Source: Dillenia suffruticosa (Eukaryota > Streptophyta > Magnoliopsida > Dilleniales > Dilleniaceae). Taken from it: DNA of 64,000 nucleotides. Positions 36,201 to 48,950 of the stretch are shown here, piece by piece (positions within the stretch are counted from its first letter, which is position 1; every line of letters begins with the position of its first letter). The stretch spans positions 7,733,001-7,797,000 of the forward strand of contig JAVTVX010000024.1 of assembly GCA_033439265.1 (NCBI GenBank). The letters run 5' to 3'. Made by a program: the position numbers and the translations under genes. The notes under the pieces were generated by a model. That model was given only the letters and a program-made list of their open reading frames with translations, made no database searches and was not told where the DNA came from.

Positions 36201-37325
36201 TCTTCGTAGCCATGATCCTGTTGGATTGCCTGTTAATCTTAGTAGTAGCAATGAAGAATCTAGTATTTCTATCTCCATTCTTCAACCAATCTATCCTAGA
36301 CTTCTGCATCCAAAAGGTCTCCTCTTGACTCAAGATATGCGAATATTCCTCCTACAGCTTCAATTCTAACCTCTGCAGAAAGGAAGAAGTCTCATAATGG
36401 TGAGAACATTGGATGCCTCTGAGCCTATATTTGATTTCGCGCTTCCTCCTGAAGATATTGCCAAAAACCATCCAATTCCATGCCTTCAATTCTTCAATGG
36501 TGCCATTGATTTTCTGTAGCAGAGGGCCTTTATTCTCATCCCATGCTTTGACAAAGACCTTGGAGAATTTGGGATGCTCTAGCCAATTAAAGGCTTTATC
36601 TTCCTTCATTGGAGAAGCCAACATGCAGGTATTTGACATGACAGGGCAGTAGTCACCATGGACGCGAGGAAGATTGACCGCTTTTATCTTAGGGAATTTT
36701 AATCTGGCTTGGAGATTACAGAGCACTCTATCCAACTTTTGTTGTAAGACTACTCTATCACCTTGCATCCTGATCCAGGTAATCTTGGCTCCCGTAGCAC
36801 ACAGCTCCATGAGACTACACCTGTCCCATGCCTCCCTGAACTTCTGACTCCTATTCCACGACCTCCTCTGCTTGTTTGTAATGTCCTCGATGCCCCCTAT
36901 ATTGTTGAAGTCCCCCATGACAGACTATGGGTTATCCATATCTTGCGCTAGATTGCCATCTCATCTTAGAACTTGCTCTTCGAATAAGGATAGGGCTGGA
37001 CAAAAGAGAAAGTGATAAACCATTTTTGGAGGCCATCTTCTACCTGCACATGAACCCATTGCTCCACATGACTAATGACAGAAAGCTTGACAATGTTAGA
37101 ATTCCAATTGAGCCACAATTCTCCTTTGAATCCCATTGCTGGGACCACAAATTCCCTATCTAAGCCACACTTAGAAAGGAATTTAGGCATGAGGTCTTTT
37201 TCCGCCCGAGTTTCCACCAAGCAGGGAATATTCCTCTTATGATGTCTGACCATTTCTCTATACTCTCTACGAAACTTGCCATTTCCACTTCCTCTGCAAT
37301 TCTAAACAATGAATTTATAAGACAT
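33235..37325 (-). pseudogene. LINE ORF2: endonuclease, reverse transcriptase and RNase H
   Basis: The likely start is the ATG at 37325-37323 (MSYKFIV), soon followed by an in-frame TAG just before NCRGSGNGKFRREYREMVRH, the conserved N-terminus of the endonuclease. EN motifs continue through VETRAEKDL and MGDFNNIGG (about 36918). The RT region starts near 36333; its GLHQGDPLSTYLF block and FADD catalytic motif lie at about 35440-35270. A zinc/RNase H part follows, with KLNIDGAVSQSSGKASARG near 33710 and TFREANVCADHLA near 33390. At least several frame changes and stops separate these blocks (for example between 37250 and 36918, and 35930 and 35464), so it is a dead copy. Confidence 0.85.
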
Positions 37326-37359
37326 TAAACTAAATAAAAAGGGAGGGAGGGGAGGAAAA

Positions 37360-39100
37360 TCAACACAGTTCCACTTCCATTCCTTTTTCATTTAGGCTCT
37401 TTTCACTTGCTGTCTCCGCATTCATCTCCTCACACTCCATTGAGCTCGTATTTGTATGAATATCAGTCCCGCAACTGCTCAAACACACTAGAGCTGTTGC
37501 ATTTGAATTTTGGGCTTCCATTTCTCTCACCGGGCCTGGGTCTACCCATTGGACTTTAGAGCAGCCCGCTTCCGATCTATCAGGCCGGCCCTTCCCTTCT
37601 CTCTTGGGCCCGGACGCATGACCACTCTTGTTATCTTTTTGGTCTGTAAGTGGCCCCTTTGAAATCATCCATGGCCCTGGGCCTTTCCCTTGGCTAGCCC
37701 AACTACTATATTCCGCCCATCTCTCCTATGATATATCCTTATCTCTCCCTCCTTTCATTAACTTACCATCCATCCGCACCACTTCTGATATCTTAGTACT
37801 GATCTTCTGGGGTTGCATGCCTTTCACAAATCTAGAGTTTTTTCTTTGATGATCCTTCCTCTTTCTCTCATCAATCCGAATCCTCTCTCTTTCTTGTCTC
37901 TGCTCCGCCCGTTTCCTTAACTCTCCATTCTGTCTCACTTGATCAGTCCTATTATACTCCTGTTCCTTCGCTTCGGTCCCATCTTCTGAGATTACGTTGA
38001 CTTTCTTTAAACTTGCAAATCTGTTATGCTGAGCTTCTCTTTTCATTTCCTTGTTCCCAAAATTCCCCGATTTAGGAAATCTTTGTCTCCTATGCACAAT
38101 CATCCAAGGACTGAGACCTCCCTCCTTCTCTATCGGCATCGGGGGACGATGGTTTTCCCTGTTCTAATCCTGAGGGTTTCCTTTTGTGATGGGGTTAATA
38201 ACGGTTTGTGAATAATTCATACACTGCTCACTGTTGTGACCTATATTACTGCAGACGAAACAAATTGTATGCAGACCTTCATACTCAACGTTTTGAACAC
38301 ACTTCTTGATCTTGACCCTCGGGACTATGGCGTTCTCCAAGTCTATTTCAAAACATATTTTGGTGTATTTGCCTCTCAACGCATGCGCAATGTTCATATC
38401 CACATTGATGGGCCTCCTGATGGCTCTCCCAATTTCGAACAGAACCTCCTAGTTGAAGAATTCGATCGCTAAGTGACGAAGTCTTACCCGCATAGGTGTA
38501 GACTTTATTTTACCTGTTTCGGGTGAGAACCATGGTTTCCACTTCCTAATTGTTAGGTAGTGGTCATGAATAAGCCACGGTCCCTCTGTCAAGACATAGA
38601 AATAGTCTTGTGTTGTAGAGAATTTGGCCGGATAGTATCCCTTTCCCAAGTCTAGTAGGTTTAAAATTTCCTTTAATTTTCACATATTCATAACTTTAGT
38701 TAGCATCAATTGATACCCAATCTGTTTCCCTAATAATTTGATGATTAGGGAATGCTTCCATGGCCACCAAAGTTTTCTGAGTTCTTCATATGTTACATTT
38801 ATCGAAGGGATTCCTAGCATTTGTTCTGGAACTTCTTCCCCTAATTCCTTCTCTTCCATATCCTCTAAGTCCGACTCCAGCCCTTTGTCTTGATCTCTAC
38901 CCCCTTCAACTGTGCATTCCATTCCTAATAGCATCTCCTTAAACGATAGCTTTGGTCTACTCTCGTTTTGGGTTTTGGATAACGCTAACATTTGCTTTTA
39001 CTTTCTTGTTATTGTGGTGCAGATGATCTTCCTCCCCCACAGACAAGGTCCCGTTGGTCTCTTCATTTGTTGTATTGATGATCGAACTCTCTGCTTCCAT
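37360..39100 (-). pseudogene. LINE ORF1: DUF4283-like nucleic-acid-binding protein with zinc knuckle
   Basis: A start ATG at 39100 gives MEAESSIINTTNEETNGTLS, then the frame changes near 38990. The middle (38800-38450) matches the plant LINE gag-like domain: YVLTEGPWLIHDHYLTIRKW and the basic strand that follows. A CCHC zinc knuckle, CFVCSNIGHNSEQC, lies at about 38270-38220. The C-terminal third is highly charged (Lys/Arg/Glu) and ends at the stop at 37360. At least two frame changes and one stop break it. Confidence 0.75.
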
Positions 39101-39483
39101 CACCTCTGATGTATTCAACTTGGCGTTTCATTGTGGTATTTTAAACAACGCTTCAACCAACAGTGAGAAGGACCTTCGCGAATCTATCAAATTTGTTTTT
39201 GTTCAAATCTACTAAAAACGACATCGTATTGGAAAAGGACGGACCCTTGCGTCTTTTTCCGGAGGAGTCCACAGTGAGCAGGACCGTAGTTTGCGTCGAG
39301 GACTGTTTTGTCAATCGGACACAGATGTCAAACGGATCAACGACTAGAAGAATTTGATCAAACGGATCATGTCTTTGCAACTGAATTTGACCACCAAATC
39401 TGAAATTCAAAAATGAAGTAATTCTGTTCCACCGTATTTCTTAAAAGCAACTGCCCCATCACAAAATCCCATTTAACTCACTC

Positions 39484-39538
39484 ACTCTCTCTCTCTCTCA
39501 CTCTCACTTACTCTCTCTCTCTCTCTCTCTCTCTCTCT
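39484..39538. repeat. CT microsatellite in the 5' leader of the LPP3-like gene
   Basis: CT-rich tract with two short interruptions, within about 100 bp upstream of the leader splice donor at 39582. Pyrimidine tracts of this kind are common in plant 5' UTRs. Confidence 0.9.
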
Positions 39539-40295
39539 ACACACACTTCATTCCATTGGGTACAGAGAAAAATTGGTAGAGGTAAGTAGTTTTGTTTGTG
39601 TTGGATACGTATTTAACCCACTCGATTTTCACCAAATTGACCCTTTTCTTCCCTCTATGGATAGATAAGGTTCTTGGTGTTCCTTCCACTTGTCACATAT
39701 CTTCTCTTCACTTCAAAAAAGCACTTCCTATAACCCTTTTCTTTTGGGTGAAAAATGGCTTGGAGGGACATGTTATCTCTTTGCTCTTTTCCCAATCTCC
39801 GGAACATGTTTCAGGTTGGTAAATTCTTGGGTTTCTTTTGTTCGATTCTAATTCATTTTTGTAAATTTGGCTTCTTGGCGTTTCCCCTTTTTTAAAATCA
39901 GGACTTCTGTTGGGTTTCAATTTTTTTGTGTGTCTTTGGCAAGAGACAAGTTTGTAAGGTTTTTTATTTTTTATTTTTTTTATTTTTATAAAAAGAAAAA
40001 TATTAAGAAGTTGTCAGATTCTGGGTAGCCAAGGAGGTGAGTTATAATGCGTTGGTCTGAAAAATTAATTTTCAAAATATGTATTAGTGGTTGAGGCGAA
40101 AAAGAAATTTGAAAAAGAAAAGGACATGTTGGATTTATTTGGAGGGAGTGTGAGATTTGGTTTGATTATCTTCTCTTCACAGCATCTGCTGCTGTGAAAA
40201 AAAGTGCAATTTTTTGGGAAAGAAATACTTTTTTTTTTTTTTGCTTAATTTCCTCAACCAGTATAATTGGATTGGTTTTGGTCTCATAGGGACGA

Positions 40296-42044
40296 ATGAG
40301 AGAGGTTGACCTAGGCGCCTACACAATTAAGTCTCATGGTGCTTCACTTGCAAAAAATCATAAGCATGACTGGCTTATCTTGCTTCTTCTAGCCGCAATA
40401 GAGATCACTCTATATTCAATTCAGCCATTTCGTCGCTATGTTGGCAAGGATATGTTGTCTGATCTCAAATATCCCATGAAAAGCGACACTGTCCCTGCAT
40501 GGGCTGTTCCTGTAAGTTTCCACCATTCACAATTAGTCTACTACATCCCCCTTTGATTAGGTCTTTTGTATAATCTGTTAAGTTGATTCATCTTCATATA
40601 GTTAAATGTGAGTCCTAGGTTACAAGTTTGGAAAAATCGCAATTCTACTTTCCCGGGTTCAAGGTGAAATCGTAGAACCAGGATCTTAACAACTATGACT
40701 AGAATCAAGTGTTTGGTTTGCTTCTCATTTCCGAATTCTTTATGCCAATTTGCAATTCATGATTATAATATCAAAAAAAGTTTTGAAGGGCCATTTAATG
40801 CAATTTCCAAGTGCTTTGTGTATCTACACCTGTGTGTCCTAAACAAGTAGAACTGACATGCCTTTCTTTCTGTTGATGCTCAGTTGTATGCAGTCTTGCT
40901 GCCTATTGGTGTATTTATTCTCTTCTATGTACGTAGGAGAGATGTTTATGATCTGCATCACAGTATATTAGGTATATCATACTTAGACATTCCTTTATAT
41001 TTTTTATCTCAATTAAGAATTTATCTAATGACATGAATCTCTTTGCAAGAATAGGGCTGCTTTTTGCAGTGCTGATAACTGGGGTTCTTACCGATGCAAT
41101 AAAAGATGCAGTTGGTCGCCCTCGACCTGACTTTTTTTGGCGCTGCTTCCCTGATGGAAGTGATGTATGCTCCCTCTGTCAAATTTACCATGTTGGGTTG
41201 GTGCTATGTTAATATACTCCCAATTCATTATTTACTAATCTTCATTATCTTCCTCTTTATTCATTATTTTCTAGGCGTATGATGCACTAGGAAATGTTAT
41301 ATGTCATGGCAAGGAAAGTGTTGTAAAAGAAGGATATAAAAGTTTCCCAAGTGGTCATACTTCATGTAAGCATATTCCTGCTTGCTTAGTTTAAAATGCT
41401 TCCTAGTTTTCTAACTTATAATTTTGAATTTTTGTAGGGTCCTTTGCAGGTCTAGGTTTTCTATCCTTCTACTTGTCAGGGAAGATTAAAGCATTTGATC
41501 GTAAAGGGCACATTGCAAAACTATGTATTCTGTTTCTTCCACTGCTTGTTGCTTCCCTTGTTGGTGTCTCTCGAGTGGATGACTATTGGCACCATTGGCA
41601 GGATGTGTTTGCTGGTGGTCTCTTAGGTGCGCTCCAAGTAAACATATAGTCTTGAAGAAAACTAATGTAAGAGATTTCAAATGTCTTTTAAATGATCTTT
41701 CATTTTGCAGGGCTTGTTGTAGCAGGTTTCTGTTATCTGCAGTTTTTTCCCCCTCCTTATTGTACCGATGGTAAAATTCTTGTCCTTTTCTCTTTTAGGC
41801 GATAATAAGGAACTCTCAGCTTGTACTAATGTCAGTTTTCTGATGTGCAGGATGGGCTCCTTATGCATATTTTCAAGTTATAGAGGATTCAAATGCACAA
41901 CGGCAAAACAACCACGCTAATATGAATGTGCCAAATGTGGAAGCCGCAGCAGCTCAAGATGGGCAAAACAGCAACTCATACAGGCCATCGTCTGCAGAAA
42001 AGGATTACAACTCCTTGGAGGTGATGGAATCTGGGAGGTGTTGA
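40296..42044 (+). CDS. LPP3: lipid phosphate phosphatase, LPP3-like (PAP2 superfamily)
   Basis: Coding exons are 40296-40511, 40884-40971, 41055-41164, 41275-41365, 41438-41626, 41711-41770 and 41851-42044, all with GT-AG borders, giving 315 residues. A leader exon ends at 39581 (donor ggtaagt) and joins at 40290. The enzyme removes phosphate from lipids such as phosphatidic acid in membranes. The three catalytic motifs are intact: K118-P126 (KDAVGRPRP), P163-H166 (PSGH), and S213-D224 ([12 protein letters not shown]), with conserved His166 and His220. About six membrane segments are expected; clear ones are at residues 26-45, 74-88, 103-114 and 195-212. The N-terminus [15 protein letters not shown] and the [11 protein letters not shown] segment are closest, from memory, to Arabidopsis LPP3. 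A related gene follows 3.9 kb downstream, so this is half of a tandem pair. Confidence 0.92.
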
Positions 42045-44893
42045 TTTGATACATCCTTGTGTGTTTTGATCAGCAGATGACTCTTATAATCATGATGTCT
42101 ATATGTAACGTGTATATTTGTAAATCAAGTGCTAGGGAATGAGAACCGATAAACTGAGAAATGATAAGCTTGTGCTTGATGGGTCTCCCCAGTTGTGATT
42201 AACGTGAAAATATCGTCCCTGAAAAATAGAAAATCTTATCTTGACGACAATTATAATCTTATTAGTAATCATGAAAGATTTTAATGTTAATTTCAAATTC
42301 TGGACCTACAACAAGACTTTAATGGGTCTTCTGGTTTCATGATTGTTGTCCAAAATTTTGCAGCGTGAATGAATGTGTTACAACCGTTAGTGTCAATCGC
42401 AAATGGGGTCCCTTTGTCTGCCACTCATGAAAGTTCTAGTTGCTGGAATCCCAAAAGAGAATTTGGAAAGAGAGAATAATTAAGTGAATGGTCATCTCTC
42501 TACCGTGCTAATCAAAGCCAACTGTGCAAATCGCACTTGGAAGCTGAACACTCATTTGTTGCAGATAAATTATGTATTTAGAGAGATTAATCATCTACCT
42601 TAAGGATCTGATTTTAGGTATCTCTTTACCTTTTAACTTGACCCAAAGTTGTGTTAGACCCTTATTTTTATTTGCAATGTTGATGGAAAGTCCATAAATA
42701 GTAGTTAAAATAATTTTGAAATTTTTATAAGTTTCCCTGAGGCCAAGAGTTTTGAGTCTTTTCTCCAACGTGGGTATTTGCCTCACCATGGAAATGACCA
42801 AGTTTTTGCAAACTCATCTATTCCTCAACTTGGCAAGTGAACATTAATTGAAAATCGCAAAAACTATTCACAATTTGAGTCATATGAAAGAATAGGAAGC
42901 AATATAAAAATATGAATCATAATATTCCATCCTTTCCTTACTTTAATTAAGCGTTACAATGTATTGGATTTATATAGAAAATATGTTATTATAAATATTG
43001 AAATAATTGTTATAAATATAAAAATAAAAAAGTTAAATATTCTTAAAATAAAATAAAAAATCAAATCAATAATTGATTTAATTTTAATGCATAATTTACT
43101 ATGATAAAGTCAAATATTCTCATAATATATGATATTTTTTAATATTTCATCAAATTCAATATGGTATAATAAAAACCATTTGATTTTAAAAAGTCGATAA
43201 GTGTATGCCGATAAATGTGATGTTAACCGTAAGATATGTATGCTGATCGGACAATTTATAACTAATCAAAGAAGGACATATAGTAGAGGTTAAGAAAGAA
43301 TACTGAAAGATTAAAATGACATCATTTTGAATAGTTTTCAATCTCCGGATAGAAGGATCCAACCAGTTGGACCAGTGAATTTCAGGTGGCGTGAGAACAC
43401 ATAAGAGGTTTTTTTTTGGATATTTGGTAATACGTATTGTAAATACGTTGTCTTGATTTTGTTAGTAGGTATCGAAAAAAATTTAAACACGTATTTGATA
43501 TCATATTTAAGAATAGCAAACAATATAAAAATATAAACTCTAATTTTCCATTTTTTTGTTTTAATTAAATATTATAATATATTAAATTTATATAAAAAAT
43601 CCTTTAATATAAATATATAAATAATTATTATAAATGTGGAAATAACGTCAAATATTATCAAAATTAAATCAATAATTAATTTTAATAAAATCAAATATTC
43701 TCATCGTATCTTATAATACTTCCTAGTGCGCAAAACAAGCCATAAAATGCAGTGCAGGAAAGGCCATTTTGGAGGTTTCATTGGATTAACGAAACAGGAT
43801 ACAAAAAACCCAAGTTGCTTTTTTTTTTTTTAATTATATAAAAATTTGAATATGAAATCATCAGATTGAAAGAGAATAATTTATACCATTAGACTGTTCT
43901 CTTGAAGACACTTTCTAAGAAAAATAGGAATATCTATTTATATATTCTTTCTAAAAATATAACAAAAATTATATGCACACCAATTTCGTGTTATTATAAT
44001 TATCAATATCATTTTAAATATTATAATATAATCCGTATTTCTCATACTATCTTTTGAAATCAATGTAAAATAGCCACAATACAGACCACACACTAGTATC
44101 ATTTTTATGATTTATGCCATAAAATTATTATTTTTGTATTTACAACTTTAATTTTTTTTTTTTTTTACATATTTTGTAATAATCTAGAATTTATTTTCAA
44201 ATGTATGAATGATATTTTCTTTGTATTGAAAATTTTGAAATATATTTAGTATTAAATATTTGAATTAGAACTAACTCTTCGTAATTTTAAAATCATCGCT
44301 TTGAACTCTTAGTATATGAATAAATGCAATGTACATATTTTTCAGATTTCAACATATAGTTAAGATATTTTTGTATAATGAATCGATATTCAGAATTATA
44401 TTCTGATTAATCCAATTTGAGTGTTGTTGGATTCACTAGATCGACTACCCATTATTAAGATATTCTGGCATCAAGAAATTTCATACTAACTTTTAATTAT
44501 AACAAAAGTTAAATTTAAATATTTAAAGAATAAATTTATCATGTTAATCTTATCTTATATTATCTTATCTTATTTTATAAATAATTTTGAGTCAAGGATA
44601 AAATCTTAATTACGTATATCAGAATTACCATTTTAATATAAAAGTGCAGAGATTTGAATATTTTGGATTAACAATTAATTATTTTTTCCCCAAAAATTTT
44701 AAAATTATCACCTTCAATTTTGGTCCGCTGGTCCGCAATCATGTTCAATGTCGTTTCCCCTTCATACGAGAAGGCCGTGGCCGCGTGGGCGTGGCGCCAA
44801 GAGAATTAAAAGATAAGAATGAAGCCGTGAAACGAAGAACATGTGGAAAAAACAATAAAGAAACCGTGACAAGGATGTACCAATTCATTCAAT

Positions 44894-44925
<32 letters not shown>

Positions 44926-45490
44926 GTTATTCAGTCAAACATTTTAGGATATTATTAAAAAAAGTCAAATTATATCATTAGAAAATGATTGTATGGTTCA
45001 GGCAATCGGTGTATCTCGCGTCAGAACTTTATTAGTATACGAGGCTCATACCATATTAAACAAATTTGAATATACCATTAATATTTCATAAAATTTTAAT
45101 AATTCATGATTTATATAAAAAAATTATTATTAAAAATATAAATATTAAATATTAAATATTTGAATAATATCTTTAATAAAATCATATATTTTATAATAAA
45201 TTGGAGAGAGAGAGAGTGGGAGGATATTGTATGTATCGGGACAAAAGGGTGAATCTCATTAATTATAAGGGAGAACAAAAATGAGATTCAAAATGAGATT
45301 CGAATGGAGAATGAGATGGCTTCGGTTGGGAGGATGTAGGAGTGAGGTATAAACTTTGGCTTTAAAGGTTGGCAGTGGCACCCTTTTCGTTAAGGCAAGT
45401 AATGAGATTGATTTTTATTACAGACGTGGGGATGATATTTTTACTTTGGAACAACGCGCTTTCACTTCCCGTTAATACTCTCTCTCCAAA
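42045..45490. other. AT-rich spacer between the two LPP genes
   Basis: Contains the 3' end of the first gene and the promoter of the second, with no convincing ORF. A TA microsatellite lies at about 44898-44926. Short AT-rich duplications are seen around 43000-43120 and 43560-43700 (attaattttaataaaatcaa-like), probably remnants of one repeat. No domain is recognised. Confidence 0.5.
44898..44926. repeat. TA microsatellite
   Basis: About 13 TA units in the spacer between the LPP genes. Confidence 0.85.
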
Positions 45491-45493
45491 TCA

Positions 45494-45961
45494 ATGAGAT
45501 TCTCTCTTTCCTCTCGCATTCTTCAGGTATGTTTTTCTTTCGATTTACTCTCTATAAATTGTTGAAAACCCAATATTTCTTGATTCTTTAAGATCAATAC
45601 CCACTTTCTGAAACGTTTGTTAGGGTATCAATTTTTTCTTAAATCATTTTCATGTGGAATAATAGATTTCTTTTTCTATAATATATTATATATATGTGTG
45701 AATTTCTTTTGTGTTTGTGCTTATAAGAGACTGCTAAAGAAATTCTCCTAGGTTCTTTGAAGAAATCAAGATTCTATTTTAATTGTTCTTTAACGTTATT
45801 GGGTGTGAATTTATTGGGGGAAATTCAAAAAGATCTGATATTTGACCTATGCCAGTAATCTGGGTTATGGGACTTTCTTACATGCTTTTCGGTAATTTGG
45901 TTAAATTTGTGACGCAATGCGGTAAAATGTTCTGTTGCTTTTCCAGTTGGGACGTAAATAA
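45494..45961 (+). promoter_or_regulatory. candidate spliced upstream ORF in the LPP2-like leader
   Basis: If the leader intron (donor gt at 45527, acceptor ag at 45945-45946) is removed, an ATG at 45494 opens a 15-codon frame (MRFSLSSRILQLGRK) that stops at 45961, ten bases before the main ATG at 45972. A short ORF so close to the start could lower translation of the main frame. The splice sites are good, but the transcript start is unknown. Confidence 0.4.
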
Positions 45962-45971
45962 AGAAAAAAAA

Positions 45972-48950
45972 ATGCCAGAAATTCTGTTGGGTAGTCACAC
46001 TGTGAGATCTCATGGAACTATAGTCCTCAGGCGTCATATGCATGATTGGCTTATTCTCGTACTTCTGGCGGTGATTGATGTTGTCTTGAACGTCATTGAA
46101 CCATTTCATCGTTTTGTGGGAGAAAACATGATGGAAGATCTCACATACCCATTAAAAGACAACACTGTTCCCATTTGGGCTGTTCCTGTATGTTTACTAC
46201 CGAAACCCTTGTAAATGCTTTGCTTCAGTTATTGTTTGTAGTTTGAATTATAGTTTTTCGCTATGTCTATAACAGATTCTTTCGGTGGTTTTGCCATTGG
46301 CTATTATTCTTGCCTACTACTTCATTAGAAGGGATGTTTATGATTTGCACCATGCTATTCTTGGTACTCTGTTGTTTCTCTTCACTTCTTTTATTGGTCA
46401 ATTGATTGGCAAATTTGTTTCAGTGAAGCCATTGACTTGTCTGCATTTGCTTGCCAGGTCTTCTATTTTCCACGTTCCTCACTCTGGTTATAACCGATGC
46501 CATTAAAGATGCGGTCGGTAGGCCTCGTCCAAACTTCTTCTGGCGATGTTTTCCTGATGGGAAAGGGGTAAAAATCGTATTTCATTGGTGTTACTGTGTC
46601 CTAATGTTTTGGTTCTATACTCTGTTATCTATGTTGTTAGTGTTTGGCCCCCACAGGTGTATGATCCCATCACAAAGAACGCGATGTGTACTGGAGTTAA
46701 GGCAGTCATCAAAGAAGGCCACAAGAGTTTTCCTAGTGGGCATACTTCTTGTATGTAATGTGTTTTAGGTCTGCAAGCTCATGCATGTTATTTGACATTG
46801 CTTTGTATTGTCAATTATTTGCCTATAATTTCTCATTATAATACTGTTGGAATATTGAATCATGATTCTGTGGATGAAGCAACCATTTCTTCTGCACCAC
46901 AGCTTCATATGGAAGTTCATTTTTAACAGGATTTTCTCTTCCCAGTAACATATGTGCATTGATCCCTGATTTTGTACACAGTTTTTACTGCTGCTCCCAC
47001 TCTTGTGTTCTTTTCCAGCATACATTTTACTTGTGGGTTCGTTTCAATTTAACATGGTTGACAACTCATATTGAAATAGAATGATGCATACCTTTGGAGC
47101 ACTCTTACTATGTCCTGGTTGTCTAATAAGTTACTCTGCTTTTTTTCTGAGCTTCTTTAACAGTGGAAGTGGTCATAATTTTAAAATGAATTAGAGAACT
47201 GTTTTTTGGTTGATTTGTTAAATATTTCTTTCATACCTATGTTGTTTTCTGCAATACTAGTTTCTTGGCAGAAAAGCATAAGCTGACTTATATCTGCTCG
47301 ACCATATGCAGGTTCTTTTGCAGGTCTTGGTTTCCTTGCATTGTACATGTCGGGAAAAATCCAAGCATTTGACCGTAGAGGCCATGTTGCCAAGCTCTGT
47401 ATTGTTTTTCTTCCCTTGCTTGTTGGAGCATTAGTTGGAATTTCTCGTGTTGATGATTATTGGCATCATTGGCAAGATGTCTTTGCTGGAGGCTTTATAG
47501 GTAAGTGCTCGTGGGTTAACTACTGTTGATCGCATTTTCTTTTACCCAAAACATAAGCAACTTATGTTCCCAATTGATTGTGGTTCTCTTTAATTTTGTG
47601 CAGGGCTAATAATTGCTTCTTTCTGCTACTTACAATTCTTCCCGCCTCCATATGACATAGATGGTATCTGTTATATATTGTTGGATGCTGTTTATCCATC
47701 CTTTGACATATTAAAATATAGTTTTCCAGAACCATCTAGCCTTGTTCTTCAAAATTTTTCACTGCTTTGTTTTCTTGCAGCCGCTCAGTATTTGAGCTTG
47801 AGACATATTGCTTGACAAAACCCCCGTTATGTCTGTTAGATTTCCTAGAAGTAAATTGGCATGGTCTCATTTAGAACAAATTACATTGTTATTATGGACC
47901 TGATTTTTCATGAGGATTAACCGATCATTAGTATAAAATCATGTTAGAGAGCAGGGCCAGCGATGAAAATGACACCCTCCACAAAAATTGTTTAAGAGGC
48001 TTATGTGACCAGATAACAAGGTTAGATGTCGAAAGGATAATGGTTGAGACTGAATATGGAGGGGAATATTCTCAGGAGCTTAGGTATATAGAGCGAGGTA
48101 TCCCTTATTGCTCTCATGCTTTTTATAATACTCTGACTAGTGAAGTGACCTTCAGGATTTGGTTCTCTCTCTCCTTAAAAAGAGGATAGGGAAGTGGGAT
48201 TGATTATGTTCATGTGTGAAAATATTAACTTTTGTAATATTAACAGCTTCTTTCTATTTTAAGTGGTATAAGTTTTTTAATCTTGGTTTATTAAGTTTTA
48301 AGCCATCACTAGTAGTTTTCTCTTGTGAACTTAATAGATATGCTTGGCGTCTTTCCATAAAAGCATTCATTAACCGTGGGTTGTGATCTAACACATGGAT
48401 GCATCTATGTGAAATGTTTGAGATGGCAACAAGGTAGAATACCATTTGGAATAGATTTTTCACAATCACAAATTTTGATTCCCTAGTTATCGGCCCATGC
48501 TGATGTTTGAATATCTCGAGTTGCAAATGATGTTCTTTTACAAATTGTATATTTCAATTTTTGAAATGACCGTCGGTTGTTTACATCCTTGGTCATTTTT
48601 TTAAGGTTTAATATGTACATGTGCATTTTTTTCTTTAAGAATGCATAACATCACTTGCATTTTGTCATTATCTCCTAGAACGGATGAAGGGGGCTTCAAC
48701 GAGCAAGAGCATGCTTAATCTTCTTCTTTCATGTGCAGGCTGGGGCCCTCATGCTTATTTCCAGGTTTTGGCAGAGAGGAATGGTACTCAAGCCTCACCA
48801 ATCACTACCAACCGTTTTACTATACAACCATCTCAAAATGGAAGTCCATATTATGATTCTCCTGGTGCCAATGAGACTACATCTGTCAGTAACAATGACG
48901 ACACAAACTCAATCCTCAATTCTATGGAAAATGGGAGAAGGCGTTATTAA
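45972..48950 (+). CDS. LPP2: lipid phosphate phosphatase, LPP2-like (PAP2 superfamily)
   Basis: Coding exons are 45972-46187, 46276-46363, 46458-46567, 46657-46750, 47312-47500, 47604-47663 and 48739-48950, giving 322 residues. Five of seven exons have exactly the same length as in the neighbouring LPP3-like gene, which shows tandem duplication. All catalytic motifs are kept: K118-P126 (KDAVGRPRP), P164-H167 (PSGH), S214-D225 ([12 protein letters not shown]). The residue after PSGHTS is Cys, where the other copy has Trp; it is formed across the 46750/47312 splice. The N-terminus [15 protein letters not shown] and the ending [15 protein letters not shown] are nearest, from memory, to Arabidopsis LPP2. 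If the leader intron is kept, an upstream ATG at 45849 would add 41 residues; this is less likely. The final intron is over 1 kb. Confidence 0.92.

Larger units (their letters stand above)
33131..39129 (-). mobile_element. L1-type LINE, essentially full length, minus strand
   Basis: The element is 6.0 kb. The repeat attgtggtat lies at 33121-33130 and 39130-39139, and the match can be extended leftwards with two mismatches, giving a credible target duplication. The tail is an A/TA-rich run (33131-33145 as T on plus). ORF1 (nucleic-acid-binding, zinc knuckle) and ORF2 (endonuclease, reverse transcriptase, RNase H) follow in the standard order for plant L1 elements. Several stops and frame changes make it inactive. 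It lies about 350 bp upstream of the LPP3-like gene, in the opposite orientation. Confidence 0.85.

Noticed and set aside
44880-44930. TA run considered as an origin or matrix region
   Set aside because: A simple microsatellite; nothing else supports an origin.
45825-46109. Minus-strand frame over the first LPP2-like coding exon
   Set aside because: Opposite-strand shadow of a conserved exon.
47941-48189. 82-codon plus-strand frame inside the last intron of the LPP2-like gene
   Set aside because: It lies between good splice sites, has no recognisable domain and would not be in the mature transcript.
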